Assembly: GCF_000332095.2 (NCBI RefSeq)
Contig: NZ_KI913949.1
Span: 2,979,170 to 3,043,169, forward strand
Direction of reading: 5' to 3'
Length of the DNA: 64,000 nt
From: Leptolyngbya sp. PCC 6406
GTDB taxonomy: Bacteria > Cyanobacteriota > Cyanobacteriia > Phormidesmidales > Phormidesmidaceae
In this document: positions 53,712 through 62,672 of the stretch, piece by piece
Position numbering within the stretch: the stretch's first letter is position 1
Layout of the letters: each line of letters starts with the position of its first letter
Made by a program: the position numbers and the translations under genes
Notes under the pieces: model-generated
What the model was told of the DNA's origin: nothing
What the model saw: the letters and a program-made list of their open reading frames with translations, nothing else
Database searches by the model: none

Positions 53712-54366
53712 CCCTTCCCCCGATCGCCGACCCCACCCACCCCAATCTCTGTCACCCACCCACCGGGCAAGCACCCCACGACTCCGTTGCGCCGGTATAC
53801 CACTGGACAAGCTGTTCGACAGGGCGGCACCACCCACCGGGCAAGCACCCCACGACTCCGTTGCACCTGCGGAACAACAGACCCAACGCAAAATGTTGGG
53901 TAATGCCCGGAAGAAACAGAGGGAAGCCTGTCATTCCGAGCGCAGGGAACAATCTCGGGCTCGCTCACGGAGACCTGATCTCGACTTAAGCTTCGTTGCC
54001 CATCCGCCAGGGAATAAATTACCCTGGCTCATCGCAGAAGTCCGTTAAAACGGACTCGCCCCCCTATCCCCAGCCCAGCTCCTAGTCTATTTTTAATGGC
54101 CATTAAACGAGGAATCTCGATCCCTCAGATAGTCCGAGATCCCTCACGACGCTCCGTTACTCCCCGAGCGCAGGGAGGGATCCTGTGATTTCTCGGGTGT
54201 CGGCATCGGAAGATTTCTGCCGTCGAGTACTAGAAACTTCATGGAAAATTTACCCACCCCAGAGGAAATTTTATGGGGAGCCCATAATAGGTCCGTTAGC
54301 CTTAATCGAGGACATTTACCAGTTCGCCTGTTTCATTTGGGCTCATTCTAATTATTTAGCTATTCT
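53712..54366. repeat. Gene-free stretch with dispersed repeats
   Basis: Bases 53752-53880 contain two direct copies of 'acccaccgggcaagcacccc' + 'acgactccgttgc'. Bases 53870-54180 match the family at 29.2 kb ('acgcaaaatgttgggtaatg', 'gagcgcaggga'). From 54180 to the PEP-CTERM gene I see nothing that I can assign. Confidence 0.6.
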
Positions 54367-55374
54367 ATGCACCTCCTGAAGTCTGCGGCCTTGTTAGCCG
54401 CCATTACTCCTATAGCCCTAGTCTCTCTGGCACCTGCTCCTGCCGTAGCAGGTGGCTTGGGCATCGCCTCTGACTACAACGTATTTGTCTTTGGTGATAT
54501 GAACCAAAGCTCGGATGCTGAAGGTCGCGTTGCAGTGGGTGGCAATGCCACCTTCACCAATTTTGGTATCGGCGATCGCCTGCCCAACTCCAACGGCAGT
54601 GATACTCGCCTAGTGGTGGGCGGAGACCTGAACTACAACGGCGGTCAGATCTTTGGCGGCAATGCGATCGTAGGGGGTAGCGTCAACACCCCGGTGTATT
54701 TCAACTGTGCTCCCAATTGCGGTGTTAGTCAGGGTAGCCCCATCGATTTTGTCGCCGCCCAACAGAACTTGCTAGATGCCTCCGCCTACTGGGGTAGCCT
54801 CGCTACCACTGGCACTGCTGAACATAAGTGGGGTGGGATCTGGCTAGAGGGGGACAACTCCAGCCAGTCAGTGTTCAATATTGACGGCTCCTGGTTTTCA
54901 AACTCCACTTACCTCAATATCAACAAAGTGGCTAATAATGCCACCGTTCTCTTTAACGTCTTTGGCGACACGGTTAACATTGCCAACTTTGGTCTCAATC
55001 TCAACGGAATCAATAAGGAAAATGTCCTGTTCAACTTTGTGGATGCAACCCAGCTTTCTACCACTGGCTTTTCCTTTACGGGTAGTGTCCTAGCTCCTAA
55101 GGCCCACTACACCTTTAACAATGGCAATTTGGAAGGCAACCTGGTTGCAGCCTCGGTATCTGGCAGCGGGGAGTTCCACAACTTCCAGTTCAAGGGAAAT
55201 CTGCCTACGCCTCCGGTGAGGGTTTCCGAGCCCCCAGACCAGCCTCCGGCGTCAGTGCCAGAACCCGCTCTGGGGTTAGGCTTGTTGGCTGTTGGCGCAC
55301 TGATGATACGGCGACGCGATGGCCGGCCAGTCCTTGGCAATCGCGCTCAGGCTAGTACAACTCCCCAGGTGTAG
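54367..55374 (+). CDS. Choice-of-anchor A family protein with PEP-CTERM tail
   Basis: The 335-aa exported protein has a signal peptide (about 1-28, PAVAGG). The choice-of-anchor A domain covers about 30-275 (LGIASDYNVFVFGDMNQSSD, RVAVGGNATFTNFGIG, RLVVGGDLNYNGGQIFGG, LAPKAHYTFNNGNLEGN). The C-terminus carries VPEPALGLGLLAVGALMIRR, a PEP motif, helix and basic tail used for sorting to the cell surface. No exosortase gene is in this window. A terminator follows. Confidence 0.93.
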   Translation: MHLLKSAALLAAITPIALVSLAPAPAVAGGLGIASDYNVFVFGDMNQSSDAEGRVAVGGNATFTNFGIGDRLPNSNGSDTRLVVGGDLNYNGGQIFGGNAIVGGSVNTPVYFNCAPNCGVSQGSPIDFVAAQQNLLDASAYWGSLATTGTAEHKWGGIWLEGDNSSQSVFNIDGSWFSNSTYLNINKVANNATVLFNVFGDTVNIANFGLNLNGINKENVLFNFVDATQLSTTGFSFTGSVLAPKAHYTFNNGNLEGNLVAASVSGSGEFHNFQFKGNLPTPPVRVSEPPDQPPASVPEPALGLGLLAVGALMIRRRDGRPVLGNRAQASTTPQV

Positions 55375-55400
55375 CTCCCTATTACTGGGCTAATTCTTCA

Positions 55401-55428
55401 GGGCGCACGGAATCGTGCGCCCTTTTTT
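55401..55428 (+). terminator. Rho-independent terminator
   Basis: A 9-bp perfect stem, GGGCGCACG/CGTGCGCCC, with loop GAAT is followed by TTTTTT, 27 bp after the PEP-CTERM gene stop. It is a textbook intrinsic terminator. Confidence 0.93.
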
Positions 55429-55520
55429 CGCTGCCTGCAAAAATTACGACGATTCGTTAACTTATATAAAGACACATTCATAAATACAGTTTCGCCTGGA
55501 GTTCCTCCACGTCCTCACCC

Positions 55521-56060
55521 ATGCAACTGACTACCTTCGCTGCTAAGCTTTTCCAGCCCAACGTCAATCCCAATTTTTGGTCCCAGGCCACCCTTGCCCT
55601 TGCCCGTGCTGTTATTGGCATCATGATGGTGCACAACGGTCTCGACAAACTCGCTAACATTGAGAGTTTTTCCCGCGCCTATGTGGAATATCTGGGATTA
55701 CCTTTCCCTATTTTTCTCAGCTATGTGGCGGCCTACACTGAGCTGATTGGTGCCCCACTGGTGGCGATTGGGCTCTTCACTCGTCCTGCCGCCTTGGGCC
55801 TCTTTAGCACCATGCTTGTCGCCATGTACCACCATGTTTCCGTAGCGGGGTTGAGCTTGCCCTACCTGGAACTATCTGCCATCTACGCTGCCTGTTTCCT
55901 GTACTTCACCGTGAATGGCGGTGGCCTATTCTCCACCGATGCACTGATCGCCAACGTTCTCGATACGACTACGTTGTCCCTGAAGGCCAAGCAAGTAATG
56001 CGACTAGAGCGATCCTTCCAATCTACGGCCACTCCCCAGGATACTGAGATCTCTGTCTAA
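55521..56060 (+). CDS. DoxX family membrane protein
   Basis: The 179-aa protein has four membrane helices with the DoxX pattern: LALARAVIGIMMVHNGLDKL, YVAAYTELIGAPLVAIGLFT, RPAALGLFSTMLVAMYHH. The family is linked to redox or thiol metabolism, and members in cyanobacteria are of unknown role. It stands alone after the terminator of the PEP-CTERM gene. Confidence 0.92.
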   Translation: MQLTTFAAKLFQPNVNPNFWSQATLALARAVIGIMMVHNGLDKLANIESFSRAYVEYLGLPFPIFLSYVAAYTELIGAPLVAIGLFTRPAALGLFSTMLVAMYHHVSVAGLSLPYLELSAIYAACFLYFTVNGGGLFSTDALIANVLDTTTLSLKAKQVMRLERSFQSTATPQDTEISV

Positions 56061-56334
56061 GCGAGTGTCTGAAAAGGGTAGTTGCCTAGGAAAGAATCAG
56101 GGTTATGAGTACTGGCGCATGAGGAAAGAATAGGGGTTTCAGCACCCATACTCGACTTCTCAGACACCCTCCAATAAGACACAAGGGGAGCCGGAAAGTC
56201 TTGTCCGGCCTCCCCATTTTGGGGGTGCCATGTACACATATTTCTGATGGGTACTTCTGCTCCTTGCAACCCCCCTTAATCCCCCCTTGTTTAGCCTGCC
56301 CGATAGGGCTGGGGGGGAGGAGCAAGATGTGTAC
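56061..56334. repeat. Repeat-filled spacer, C-run element
   Basis: It contains 'agtgtctgaaaagggta' and inverted pieces near 56158 ('ctcagacaccct'). From about 56229 a 'tgtacacatatttctgatgggta' end and 'aaccccccttaatccccccttgttta' match the element at 19589-19757 in part. There is no gene. Confidence 0.55.
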
Positions 56335-56432
56335 ATAGCAATCCCATTTGATTTCTGAAGACCTTCGTAGCGTGGGTGAAGCAAAGCGTAACCCATGAAG
56401 AGGCTTACTCAAAGCTCATGCAGGATCGCTAT
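56335..56432. repeat. MITE-like element, TIR ATAGC(A/G)ATCC, copy 2
   Basis: The left end ATAGCAATCC and the right end GGATCGCTAT differ by one base. The interior matches the copy at 30348-30450 (CTTCGTAGCGTGGGTGAAG, GAGGCTTACTCAAAG). It is 98 bp long. Confidence 0.75.
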
Positions 56433-56807
56433 GCACAGTAGCCCACCTACAGGATATCAGCCCGAAACCTATTGAGAGCTGCTATCAATAGTGGTAGGAT
56501 GGCTCTCGCAGTTACTTAATAAGAGTAATTCGCAATAAGGGGTGACATCCTCCACTGGACAGCATCATGCTGGCCAAGAATTCTTGTGGGTATCTTCAAG
56601 AACTCTCCCAGCGCAAGAGCTGAGAGGGGGATGAAGTTGTGGGCCAACTTCGTCCTGATTGGGAATAATGTACCTAACAGCGGGTAAATTCCGGATTCTG
56701 GCCAACTTTAGGCTATTGCGACCTCCGGCACAGGTCCAAGATGGAATGTCAACCTCCTTCTGGCAGTAAACCCTAGCCTCCTGGTGTGAGGAAAAGTTGT
56801 ACATTCA
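56433..56807. promoter_or_regulatory. Leader region of the porin gene with a weak Fur-box-like motif
   Basis: No gene is identified in 375 bp. AATTCGCAATAA (56527-56538) is close to the cyanobacterial FurA motif AATTCTCAATAA. The porin belongs to a type often iron-regulated, but the motif is 270 bp from the start codon. 'ggtgacatcctcc' (56541-56553) resembles IS200/IS605 ends and may be a relic. Confidence 0.3.
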
Positions 56808-58373
56808 ATGACTCAACAATTCTGGAAAAAAGTAGCATTAGCCAGCCCGGTTCTAATGGGTATGGTTGTAGGTAGTACTGCCCTAGCGTCAGACCCTTCC
56901 CTGACGGTACAAGGCTCTGGAGATGTTCCCCAGATGCTGGCGGATGAGGCCGTAGAAAACGAGATCGCGGATCTCCCTGCCCCTGAAGCCATAGAACCCA
57001 TTTCCATCGCCACTCCAACGCAACTAGCCCAAGTCGCCAGCGTTAGCGACCTCAGCGATGTACTGCCCTCTGACTGGGCCTACACCGCGCTGCAAAACCT
57101 CGTAGAAACCTACGGTTGTATCGAAGGCTATCCCAACCGCACCTTCCGGGGTAACCAAGCCCTCACCCGCTACGAATTCGCCGCTGGCCTCAACGCCTGC
57201 TTAGACGTGATCGCGGGCCTGATCACCGGAGACGGCCTAGACGGCAGCACCCTCGCCACCATCCAGCGCCTCCAGCAAGAGTTCCAAGCCGAACTCGCCA
57301 CCCTGCGCGGTCGTGTGGATGCCCTAGAAGCAGAAACCGCTCAACTCCGTGCCCAGCAGTTCTCCACCACCACCAAACTCCGGGGTCAGGTGGATGCCAA
57401 CTTGGTCGTGCCCTTTGGCGACCGCCAGTTGGCGGCGGGCGGTCCCCAAATTGATAACTTCACCACCTTCACCAGTCGCGCACGGCTAAACTTCGATACC
57501 AGCTTTACAGGACGGGATCGTTTGCGAACCCGTCTTCAGGCCCGCGACGAACTGGGCGGTAACAATCGGGTTTTAGGGGCAGGGGGGCTCTTGGCCAATG
57601 GCGGGACCGGGGACTTCAGTATCAGCGTTAGTCAATTGTCTTACCGCTTCCCCATTGGTAGCCGCGTTACCGCTATCCTTGCTGCCGAAGGAATTGCCCG
57701 TGAAGACTTTGTTACCAGTACTATCGTGCCCTTCCATGGCTCTTCAGTGTCTGACGCGGGTAAGCCCCAACTCTATCCCTTTGACATGGGTGGTGGTGGT
57801 GGCTTCGCTGGTGGCTTGAGTTTCCGCCTCACGAATAGTCTGGTGTTTGACGCAGGCTATTCCAGCAGTCGCGGGGGAGCACCCCTTGGCGGATCTAATA
57901 ACCCCAATGCGGGTGGTATCTTTGGGGCCAACAGTCAGAGCTACATCGCCCAGTTGAGCTTTCTGCCCGATAGCTTCTTCAAGGGAGCCTTGGTCTACTC
58001 GCGGGGGAACAGTGGCCCTGATCAGATCTTCACCAGCACTTACGGTGCCTTAGCTAGCCTTGACTTTGGCCGATTCATCCTAGCGGGTTATTTTGCCCAC
58101 CATGATGAGGCTGGTACCCCGAGGAGTACCGATAGCTGGCAGATTGGGGTAGCCTTCCCCGACTTGTTCCTTGAAGGCTCCCAACTGGGGATTTACTACG
58201 CTAGTCTCCCTAGCTACAATGCCCGTCCCTATATGGTTGAGGGCTACTACTCCATTCCCGTGAGTCGTAACCTCACCCTAACCCCCGCCCTGATCTACGG
58301 GGATTTGGATCGGAACGCCACCTTTGACCGCAATAACTTCTATGGGGCGCTGCGGGCGACCTTCACGTTCTAG
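56808..58373 (+). CDS. Outer-membrane porin with SLH domain (OprB/iron-uptake type)
   Basis: The 521-aa protein has a signal peptide (about 1-27, TALA), an SLH domain (about 70-125; VLPSDWAYTALQNLVETYGC; RYEFAAGLNACLDVI) that binds the peptidoglycan layer, and a coiled coil (about 140-185). A beta-barrel of the OprB/carbohydrate-selective family (about 195-521) ends in Phe, as usual for outer-membrane insertion. In cyanobacteria these are the main porins for small solutes and, in some cases, iron. Confidence 0.93.
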   Translation: MTQQFWKKVALASPVLMGMVVGSTALASDPSLTVQGSGDVPQMLADEAVENEIADLPAPEAIEPISIATPTQLAQVASVSDLSDVLPSDWAYTALQNLVETYGCIEGYPNRTFRGNQALTRYEFAAGLNACLDVIAGLITGDGLDGSTLATIQRLQQEFQAELATLRGRVDALEAETAQLRAQQFSTTTKLRGQVDANLVVPFGDRQLAAGGPQIDNFTTFTSRARLNFDTSFTGRDRLRTRLQARDELGGNNRVLGAGGLLANGGTGDFSISVSQLSYRFPIGSRVTAILAAEGIAREDFVTSTIVPFHGSSVSDAGKPQLYPFDMGGGGGFAGGLSFRLTNSLVFDAGYSSSRGGAPLGGSNNPNAGGIFGANSQSYIAQLSFLPDSFFKGALVYSRGNSGPDQIFTSTYGALASLDFGRFILAGYFAHHDEAGTPRSTDSWQIGVAFPDLFLEGSQLGIYYASLPSYNARPYMVEGYYSIPVSRNLTLTPALIYGDLDRNATFDRNNFYGALRATFTF

Positions 58374-58419
58374 AGCCAGGGCCGGAATCGGGATTCCCCC
58401 TCTCCGGCTCTGATTTCAT

Positions 58420-58474
58420 CGTTCCCACGCTGGAGCGTGGGAACAGCTCTCCAGACGCTGGAGCGTCTGGAGAG
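58420..58474. other. Two tandem hairpins sharing loop CTGGAG
   Basis: GTTCCCACG-CTGGAG-CGTGGGAAC (58421-58444) and CTCTCCAGACG-CTGGAG-CGTCTGGAGAG (58447-58474) are perfect hairpins with different stems and identical loops. They lie 47 bp after the porin stop codon. They may act as terminators or as REP-like elements. Confidence 0.7.
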
Positions 58475-58519
58475 CCAGAGGCGCAGGAGCACCAAAGACA
58501 GCGTCCCCCCCTAGAGCCT

Positions 58520-58745
<226 letters not shown>

Positions 58746-58944
58746 AGGACTAGAGTTTCCTCAATAAAGTTACGAACCGTTACAAACTTCGCCTAAATTT
58801 TTTCCTATTTGAAGGAAATCAAAAGTTTGCTTTAGATTCTGGGGTTGGGTGCGTAGCATAGGCACCATAAGCCACAACCTGAGCCTGTGTTACGGTGTGG
58901 CTGCGCTCTCATTGCACCCCTACTCCCCTCGGGGAGACCTCACC

Positions 58945-59991
58945 ATGAAACAGATTCCCGCGCCCATATGGACGCTTACGGTGGGTGTTGCCGTCACCCT
59001 GATCAGCCTTTGGGTGGGTCAAAACCACGGTTGGCTACCGGAGCAGGCATCTGCCCAGTCCGTCCTCGTAGATAGATTTTTCGATGTCATGGTCGTCATC
59101 GGCACCGCCCTCTTTTTAGTGGTGGAAGGAGCGATCGTGTACTGTATGGTCCAGTTTCGCCGTCCCAAGGGCGACGACAGTGATGGCTTGCCTATTGAGG
59201 GCAACCTACCCCTCGAAGCCTTTTGGACTGCTATTCCCGCTGTCATCGTCATTGGTCTTGGCGTTTACAGCGTGCAGGTTTTTCAAGAGATGGGGGGCTT
59301 TAGTCCCGGTGGGGGCATGGGTGGCCATGACCACGGCACTATGGTGGCCCAAGCTCCCGGCACCCCTATGCACGATCTCCTACCTGCCTCAGGCCATGGC
59401 GACGGCACCGTTGGCGACGGCACCCTCATCGCCAAATCCGTCTATGGCTTTGGCGCTCCCTTGGATAGGGAGGGCCAGACTGCCGATCTATCGGTGAATG
59501 TCGCCGGGATGCAGTATGCCTGGATCTTCACCTACCCCGACACCGGTATTGTGGATGGGGAGCTCCATGTCCCTGTTAACGCGGATGTGCAGTTGAATCT
59601 TTCCGCCACCGATGTGATCCATTCCTTCTGGGTGCCCCAGTTCCGCCTCAAGCAGGACGCAATCCCCGGTAAGGATACGGAACTACGGTTTGTTGCTATC
59701 AAGCCCGGTACCTACCCCGTCATCTGTGCCGAACTCTGCGGCGGCTACCACGGCGCAATGCGGACCCAGGTGATTGTCCATACCCCGGAAGATTACCAAG
59801 CCTGGTTGGACCAGAGACTGGCCCAGGGACCGACCGCCGCTAGCGCGATCGCACAAAATCCCGCCGATCTGTCTGCACCTGAATACCTTGCCCCCTACGG
59901 AGAAGCCCTAGGGGTCGAGCCCGGCCTCGTCACCCAGTTGGCCTCCAGCCTCCCTCCCCAGCAGTCCCACCTTCACCCTTCATCCCGATAG
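58945..59991 (+). CDS. ctaC: Cytochrome c oxidase subunit II
   Basis: The 348-aa protein starts at the ATG at 58945 after GGGGAGACC; the frame extends upstream without family sequence. Two membrane helices lie at about 9-28 and 45-70. The CuA domain is CAELCGGYHGAMRTQ plus VIHSFWVPQF, with all copper ligands. Between helix 2 and the CuA domain lies a Gly/His-rich insert (GGHDHG; ASGHGDG) of about 45 residues, unusual and possibly metal binding. It starts the aa3 operon: ctaD follows after 10 bp. Confidence 0.94.
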   Translation: MKQIPAPIWTLTVGVAVTLISLWVGQNHGWLPEQASAQSVLVDRFFDVMVVIGTALFLVVEGAIVYCMVQFRRPKGDDSDGLPIEGNLPLEAFWTAIPAVIVIGLGVYSVQVFQEMGGFSPGGGMGGHDHGTMVAQAPGTPMHDLLPASGHGDGTVGDGTLIAKSVYGFGAPLDREGQTADLSVNVAGMQYAWIFTYPDTGIVDGELHVPVNADVQLNLSATDVIHSFWVPQFRLKQDAIPGKDTELRFVAIKPGTYPVICAELCGGYHGAMRTQVIVHTPEDYQAWLDQRLAQGPTAASAIAQNPADLSAPEYLAPYGEALGVEPGLVTQLASSLPPQQSHLHPSSR

Positions 59992-60001
59992 CACCTCTCC
60001 T

Positions 60002-61651
60002 ATGGCTCAAGCAAATCTGACCAATCCGGAGACGGCCACAGTCGCCGCCCACCATCACCCTGAAAAGTGGAAGTGGTACGACTACTTCACCTTCAACGTC
60101 GATCACAAGGTGATTGGCATTCAATATCTAGTCACGTCCTTCATCTTTTATCTCATTGGGGGCTTGATGGCCCTCGCCATGCGGGCGGAATTGGCCACTC
60201 CCGCCTCCGATCTATTGGATCCCAATCTCTACAACGCCTTTTTGACCAACCATGGCACCATCATGATCTTCCTGTGGATCGTGCCGGGGGCCATTGGTGG
60301 TTTTGGCAATTACCTCGTGCCCTTGATGATTGGGGCGCGGGACATGGCTTTCCCCAAACTCAACGCCCTCGCCTTCTGGATTACGATTCCAGCGGGGATG
60401 TTGATTATGGGCAGTTTCTTCTTTGGGGGTGCCCAGGCTGGCTGGACCTCCTATCCACCCCTGAGCCTGATCACCGCCAATACCGCCCAGTCCATGTGGA
60501 TTTTGGCCATTGTCTGCGCGGGAACTTCTTCCATTCTGGGGGCGGTAAACTTCATCATCACCATCTGGAAGATGCGGATTCCCAGCATGGGCTGGTACGA
60601 CATGCCGCTCTTTTGCTGGGCAATCATGGCCACCTCTGTTCTGGCCCTATGTTCCACGCCAGTCCTAGCGGCGGGTTTGGTGCTACTGCTGTTTGACATT
60701 AACTTTGGTACCTCCTTTTTCCGGCCCGAGGCGGGGGGCGATGTGGTCATGTACCAGCACCTATTCTGGTTCTATTCCCACCCGGCGGTGTATCTGATGA
60801 TTTTGCCCATCTTCGGCATTATGTCGGAGGTAATCCCGGTTCATGCCCGCAAGCCCATCTTTGGCTATAAGGCCATTGCCTATTCTTCCCTCACCATCTG
60901 CCTAATTGGGCTGTTTGTGTGGGTCCACCACATGTTCACTAGCGGCACCCCGCCCTGGATGCGGATGTTCTTTACCATCTCGACACTGATCGTGTCGGTG
61001 CCAACGGGAGTCAAGATCTTTAGCTGGGTGGCAACGCTGTGGGGGGGCAAGATCCGCTACAACAGTTCCATGCTCTTTGCCGTGGGCCTGCTGGCGATGT
61101 TTGTGCTGGGGGGTCTGAGTGGCGTTACTCTGGGCACTGCCCCAGTGGATATCCACGTCCACGATACCTATTACGTGGTGGCCCACTTCCACTATGTGCT
61201 GTTTGGCGGCTCCGTCTTTGGCATCTATGCCGGAATCTACCATTGGTTTCCCAAGATCACGGGGCGCTATATGAATGAGGGGCTGGGCAAGCTGCACTTT
61301 GTCCTGACCTTCATTGGCACTAACCTGACCTTCCTACCCATGCATGAATTGGGGTTAAAGGGGATGCCGCGTCGGGTGGCGATGTACGATCCCCAGTTCC
61401 AAACCATTAATCAGATTTGCACCTTTGGGGCATTTCTCTTGGGGGTTTCGGTACTGCCCTTCTTCATCAATGCTATTTGGAGCTGGAGCCGGGGCGAGAA
61501 GGCAGGCGGGAATCCCTGGAATGCCAAGACCCTGGAATGGACAACCGATTCTCCTCCCTCTATTGAAAACTGGGAGGTGCTTCCCGTTCTCACCCAAGGC
61601 CCCTATGCCTATGGTGAGGAGCCCGAACCTGCGAAAATGCCTAGTTCCTAG
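60002..61651 (+). CDS. ctaD: Cytochrome c oxidase subunit I
   Basis: The 549-aa protein has twelve membrane helices. Haem and copper ligands are present: NHGTIMIFL for low-spin haem; FWFYSHPAVYLMILP with CuB His and the cross-linked Tyr; VHHMF; HDTYYVVAHFHYVLFGG for the haem pair. The Glu of the D-channel type (the residue in the GAIGGFGNY region) should be checked. It is the main catalytic subunit of aa3-type respiration. It lies 10 bp after ctaC. Confidence 0.97.
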   Translation: MAQANLTNPETATVAAHHHPEKWKWYDYFTFNVDHKVIGIQYLVTSFIFYLIGGLMALAMRAELATPASDLLDPNLYNAFLTNHGTIMIFLWIVPGAIGGFGNYLVPLMIGARDMAFPKLNALAFWITIPAGMLIMGSFFFGGAQAGWTSYPPLSLITANTAQSMWILAIVCAGTSSILGAVNFIITIWKMRIPSMGWYDMPLFCWAIMATSVLALCSTPVLAAGLVLLLFDINFGTSFFRPEAGGDVVMYQHLFWFYSHPAVYLMILPIFGIMSEVIPVHARKPIFGYKAIAYSSLTICLIGLFVWVHHMFTSGTPPWMRMFFTISTLIVSVPTGVKIFSWVATLWGGKIRYNSSMLFAVGLLAMFVLGGLSGVTLGTAPVDIHVHDTYYVVAHFHYVLFGGSVFGIYAGIYHWFPKITGRYMNEGLGKLHFVLTFIGTNLTFLPMHELGLKGMPRRVAMYDPQFQTINQICTFGAFLLGVSVLPFFINAIWSWSRGEKAGGNPWNAKTLEWTTDSPPSIENWEVLPVLTQGPYAYGEEPEPAKMPSS

Positions 61652-61653
61652 TA

Positions 61654-61808
61654 CCGCAGGCGTAAATCAGCCCAACATTTTCTGGTCCCCTCTCCCAAGG
61701 GGAGAGGGCTAGGGCTTCGGCGTGAGATCAGTCAAACGCTCAGCCGAACGGTGAGGGGCAGAAATGTACCACGATAGAACGGTTAGGGTATTTACGCCGC
61801 AGGGTACT
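61654..61808 (-). repeat. Dispersed repeat, 'GGACCGGAAAA..GTTGGGCTGG' family, inverted
   Basis: The third copy of the family is found inverted between ctaD and ctaE: 'cagcccaacattttctggtc', 'gagagggctagggcttcgg', 'tcagccgaacggtgagggg' and 'tttacgccgcagggtactag'. It separates ctaD from ctaE, which are usually close together. Confidence 0.7.
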
Positions 61809-61892
61809 AGCTCAATACTGACGTTGTGGGGGACAATTTTTTCTCCACGACACCTCGAATCCGTCTTAAACCTGTCTTATCGGTAACGCACT

Positions 61893-62507
61893 ATGCAAGG
61901 CACCGTTGACTCAAACGCCAAGTCGGCAACCCCCGCGATCGCACCTGCCCATGCAGAGCATCAGGATTTGCGGGTCATTGGTCTCATCACCTTCCTGGCC
62001 TCGGAATTCCTGATGTTTGCCGGTTTCTTTGCCCTGTTCCTGGTCTATCGCTCCTCGGCAGCGGCTTGGCCCCCGGAGGAAACCGAAGTGGAGCTGTTAT
62101 TACCCGCCATTAACACCGTGATTCTGGTGTCGAGTAGCTTTGTCATCCACTACGGCGATGTAGCGGTCAAGAAAGGTGATGTTGCAGGGCTACGGAAGTG
62201 GTACCTCATCACCGCCCTAATGGGGGCGGTGTTCCTAGCAGGGCAGGTTTACGAGTATATGAACCTGGGCTACGGCCTGACGACGAACCTGTTTAGCAAT
62301 TGCTTTTACTTGATGACGGGCTTCCATGGGTTGCACGTATTCATCGGATTGCTGTTGATTTTGGGGGTGTTGTGGCGATCGCGCCGTGAGGGACACTATG
62401 GCGCTGAAAAGCACACAGGTGTCGAGATGGCGGAGATCTACTGGCACTTCGTCGATGTGATCTGGGTTGTCCTCTTTAGTCTGATCTACCTGCTGACGCT
62501 GATTTAG
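61893..62507 (+). CDS. ctaE: Cytochrome c oxidase subunit III
   Basis: The 204-aa protein has five membrane helices, with FLASEFLMFAGFFALFLVYR and MTGFHGLHVFIGLLLILGVL, typical of the short subunit III of bacteria (lacking two N-terminal helices of the long form). It is the third gene of the ctaCDE operon, 241 bp from ctaD because of a repeat insertion. Confidence 0.95.
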   Translation: MQGTVDSNAKSATPAIAPAHAEHQDLRVIGLITFLASEFLMFAGFFALFLVYRSSAAAWPPEETEVELLLPAINTVILVSSSFVIHYGDVAVKKGDVAGLRKWYLITALMGAVFLAGQVYEYMNLGYGLTTNLFSNCFYLMTGFHGLHVFIGLLLILGVLWRSRREGHYGAEKHTGVEMAEIYWHFVDVIWVVLFSLIYLLTLI

Positions 62508-62672
62508 GGGCTGCGGGCAATTGAGGGGAATTGTCGCCAATTAGGAGACAATTTTGTTTCTTCCATTTTGTCCTCACTCCGCAGGGGTTAGTGGGAACCT
62601 GCCTTCTGCCTTTCCCCACAGGGACAGTACAATAGATCCACCCCTGCTGCGCCCTTTCAGCCCTTCCTGCCC

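Noticed and set aside
56541-56804. IS200/IS605 end and a 79-codon minus-strand frame
   Set aside because: Only a 'gacatcctcc' box resembles such ends; I cannot recognise a TnpA or TnpB fragment, so it is left unassigned.
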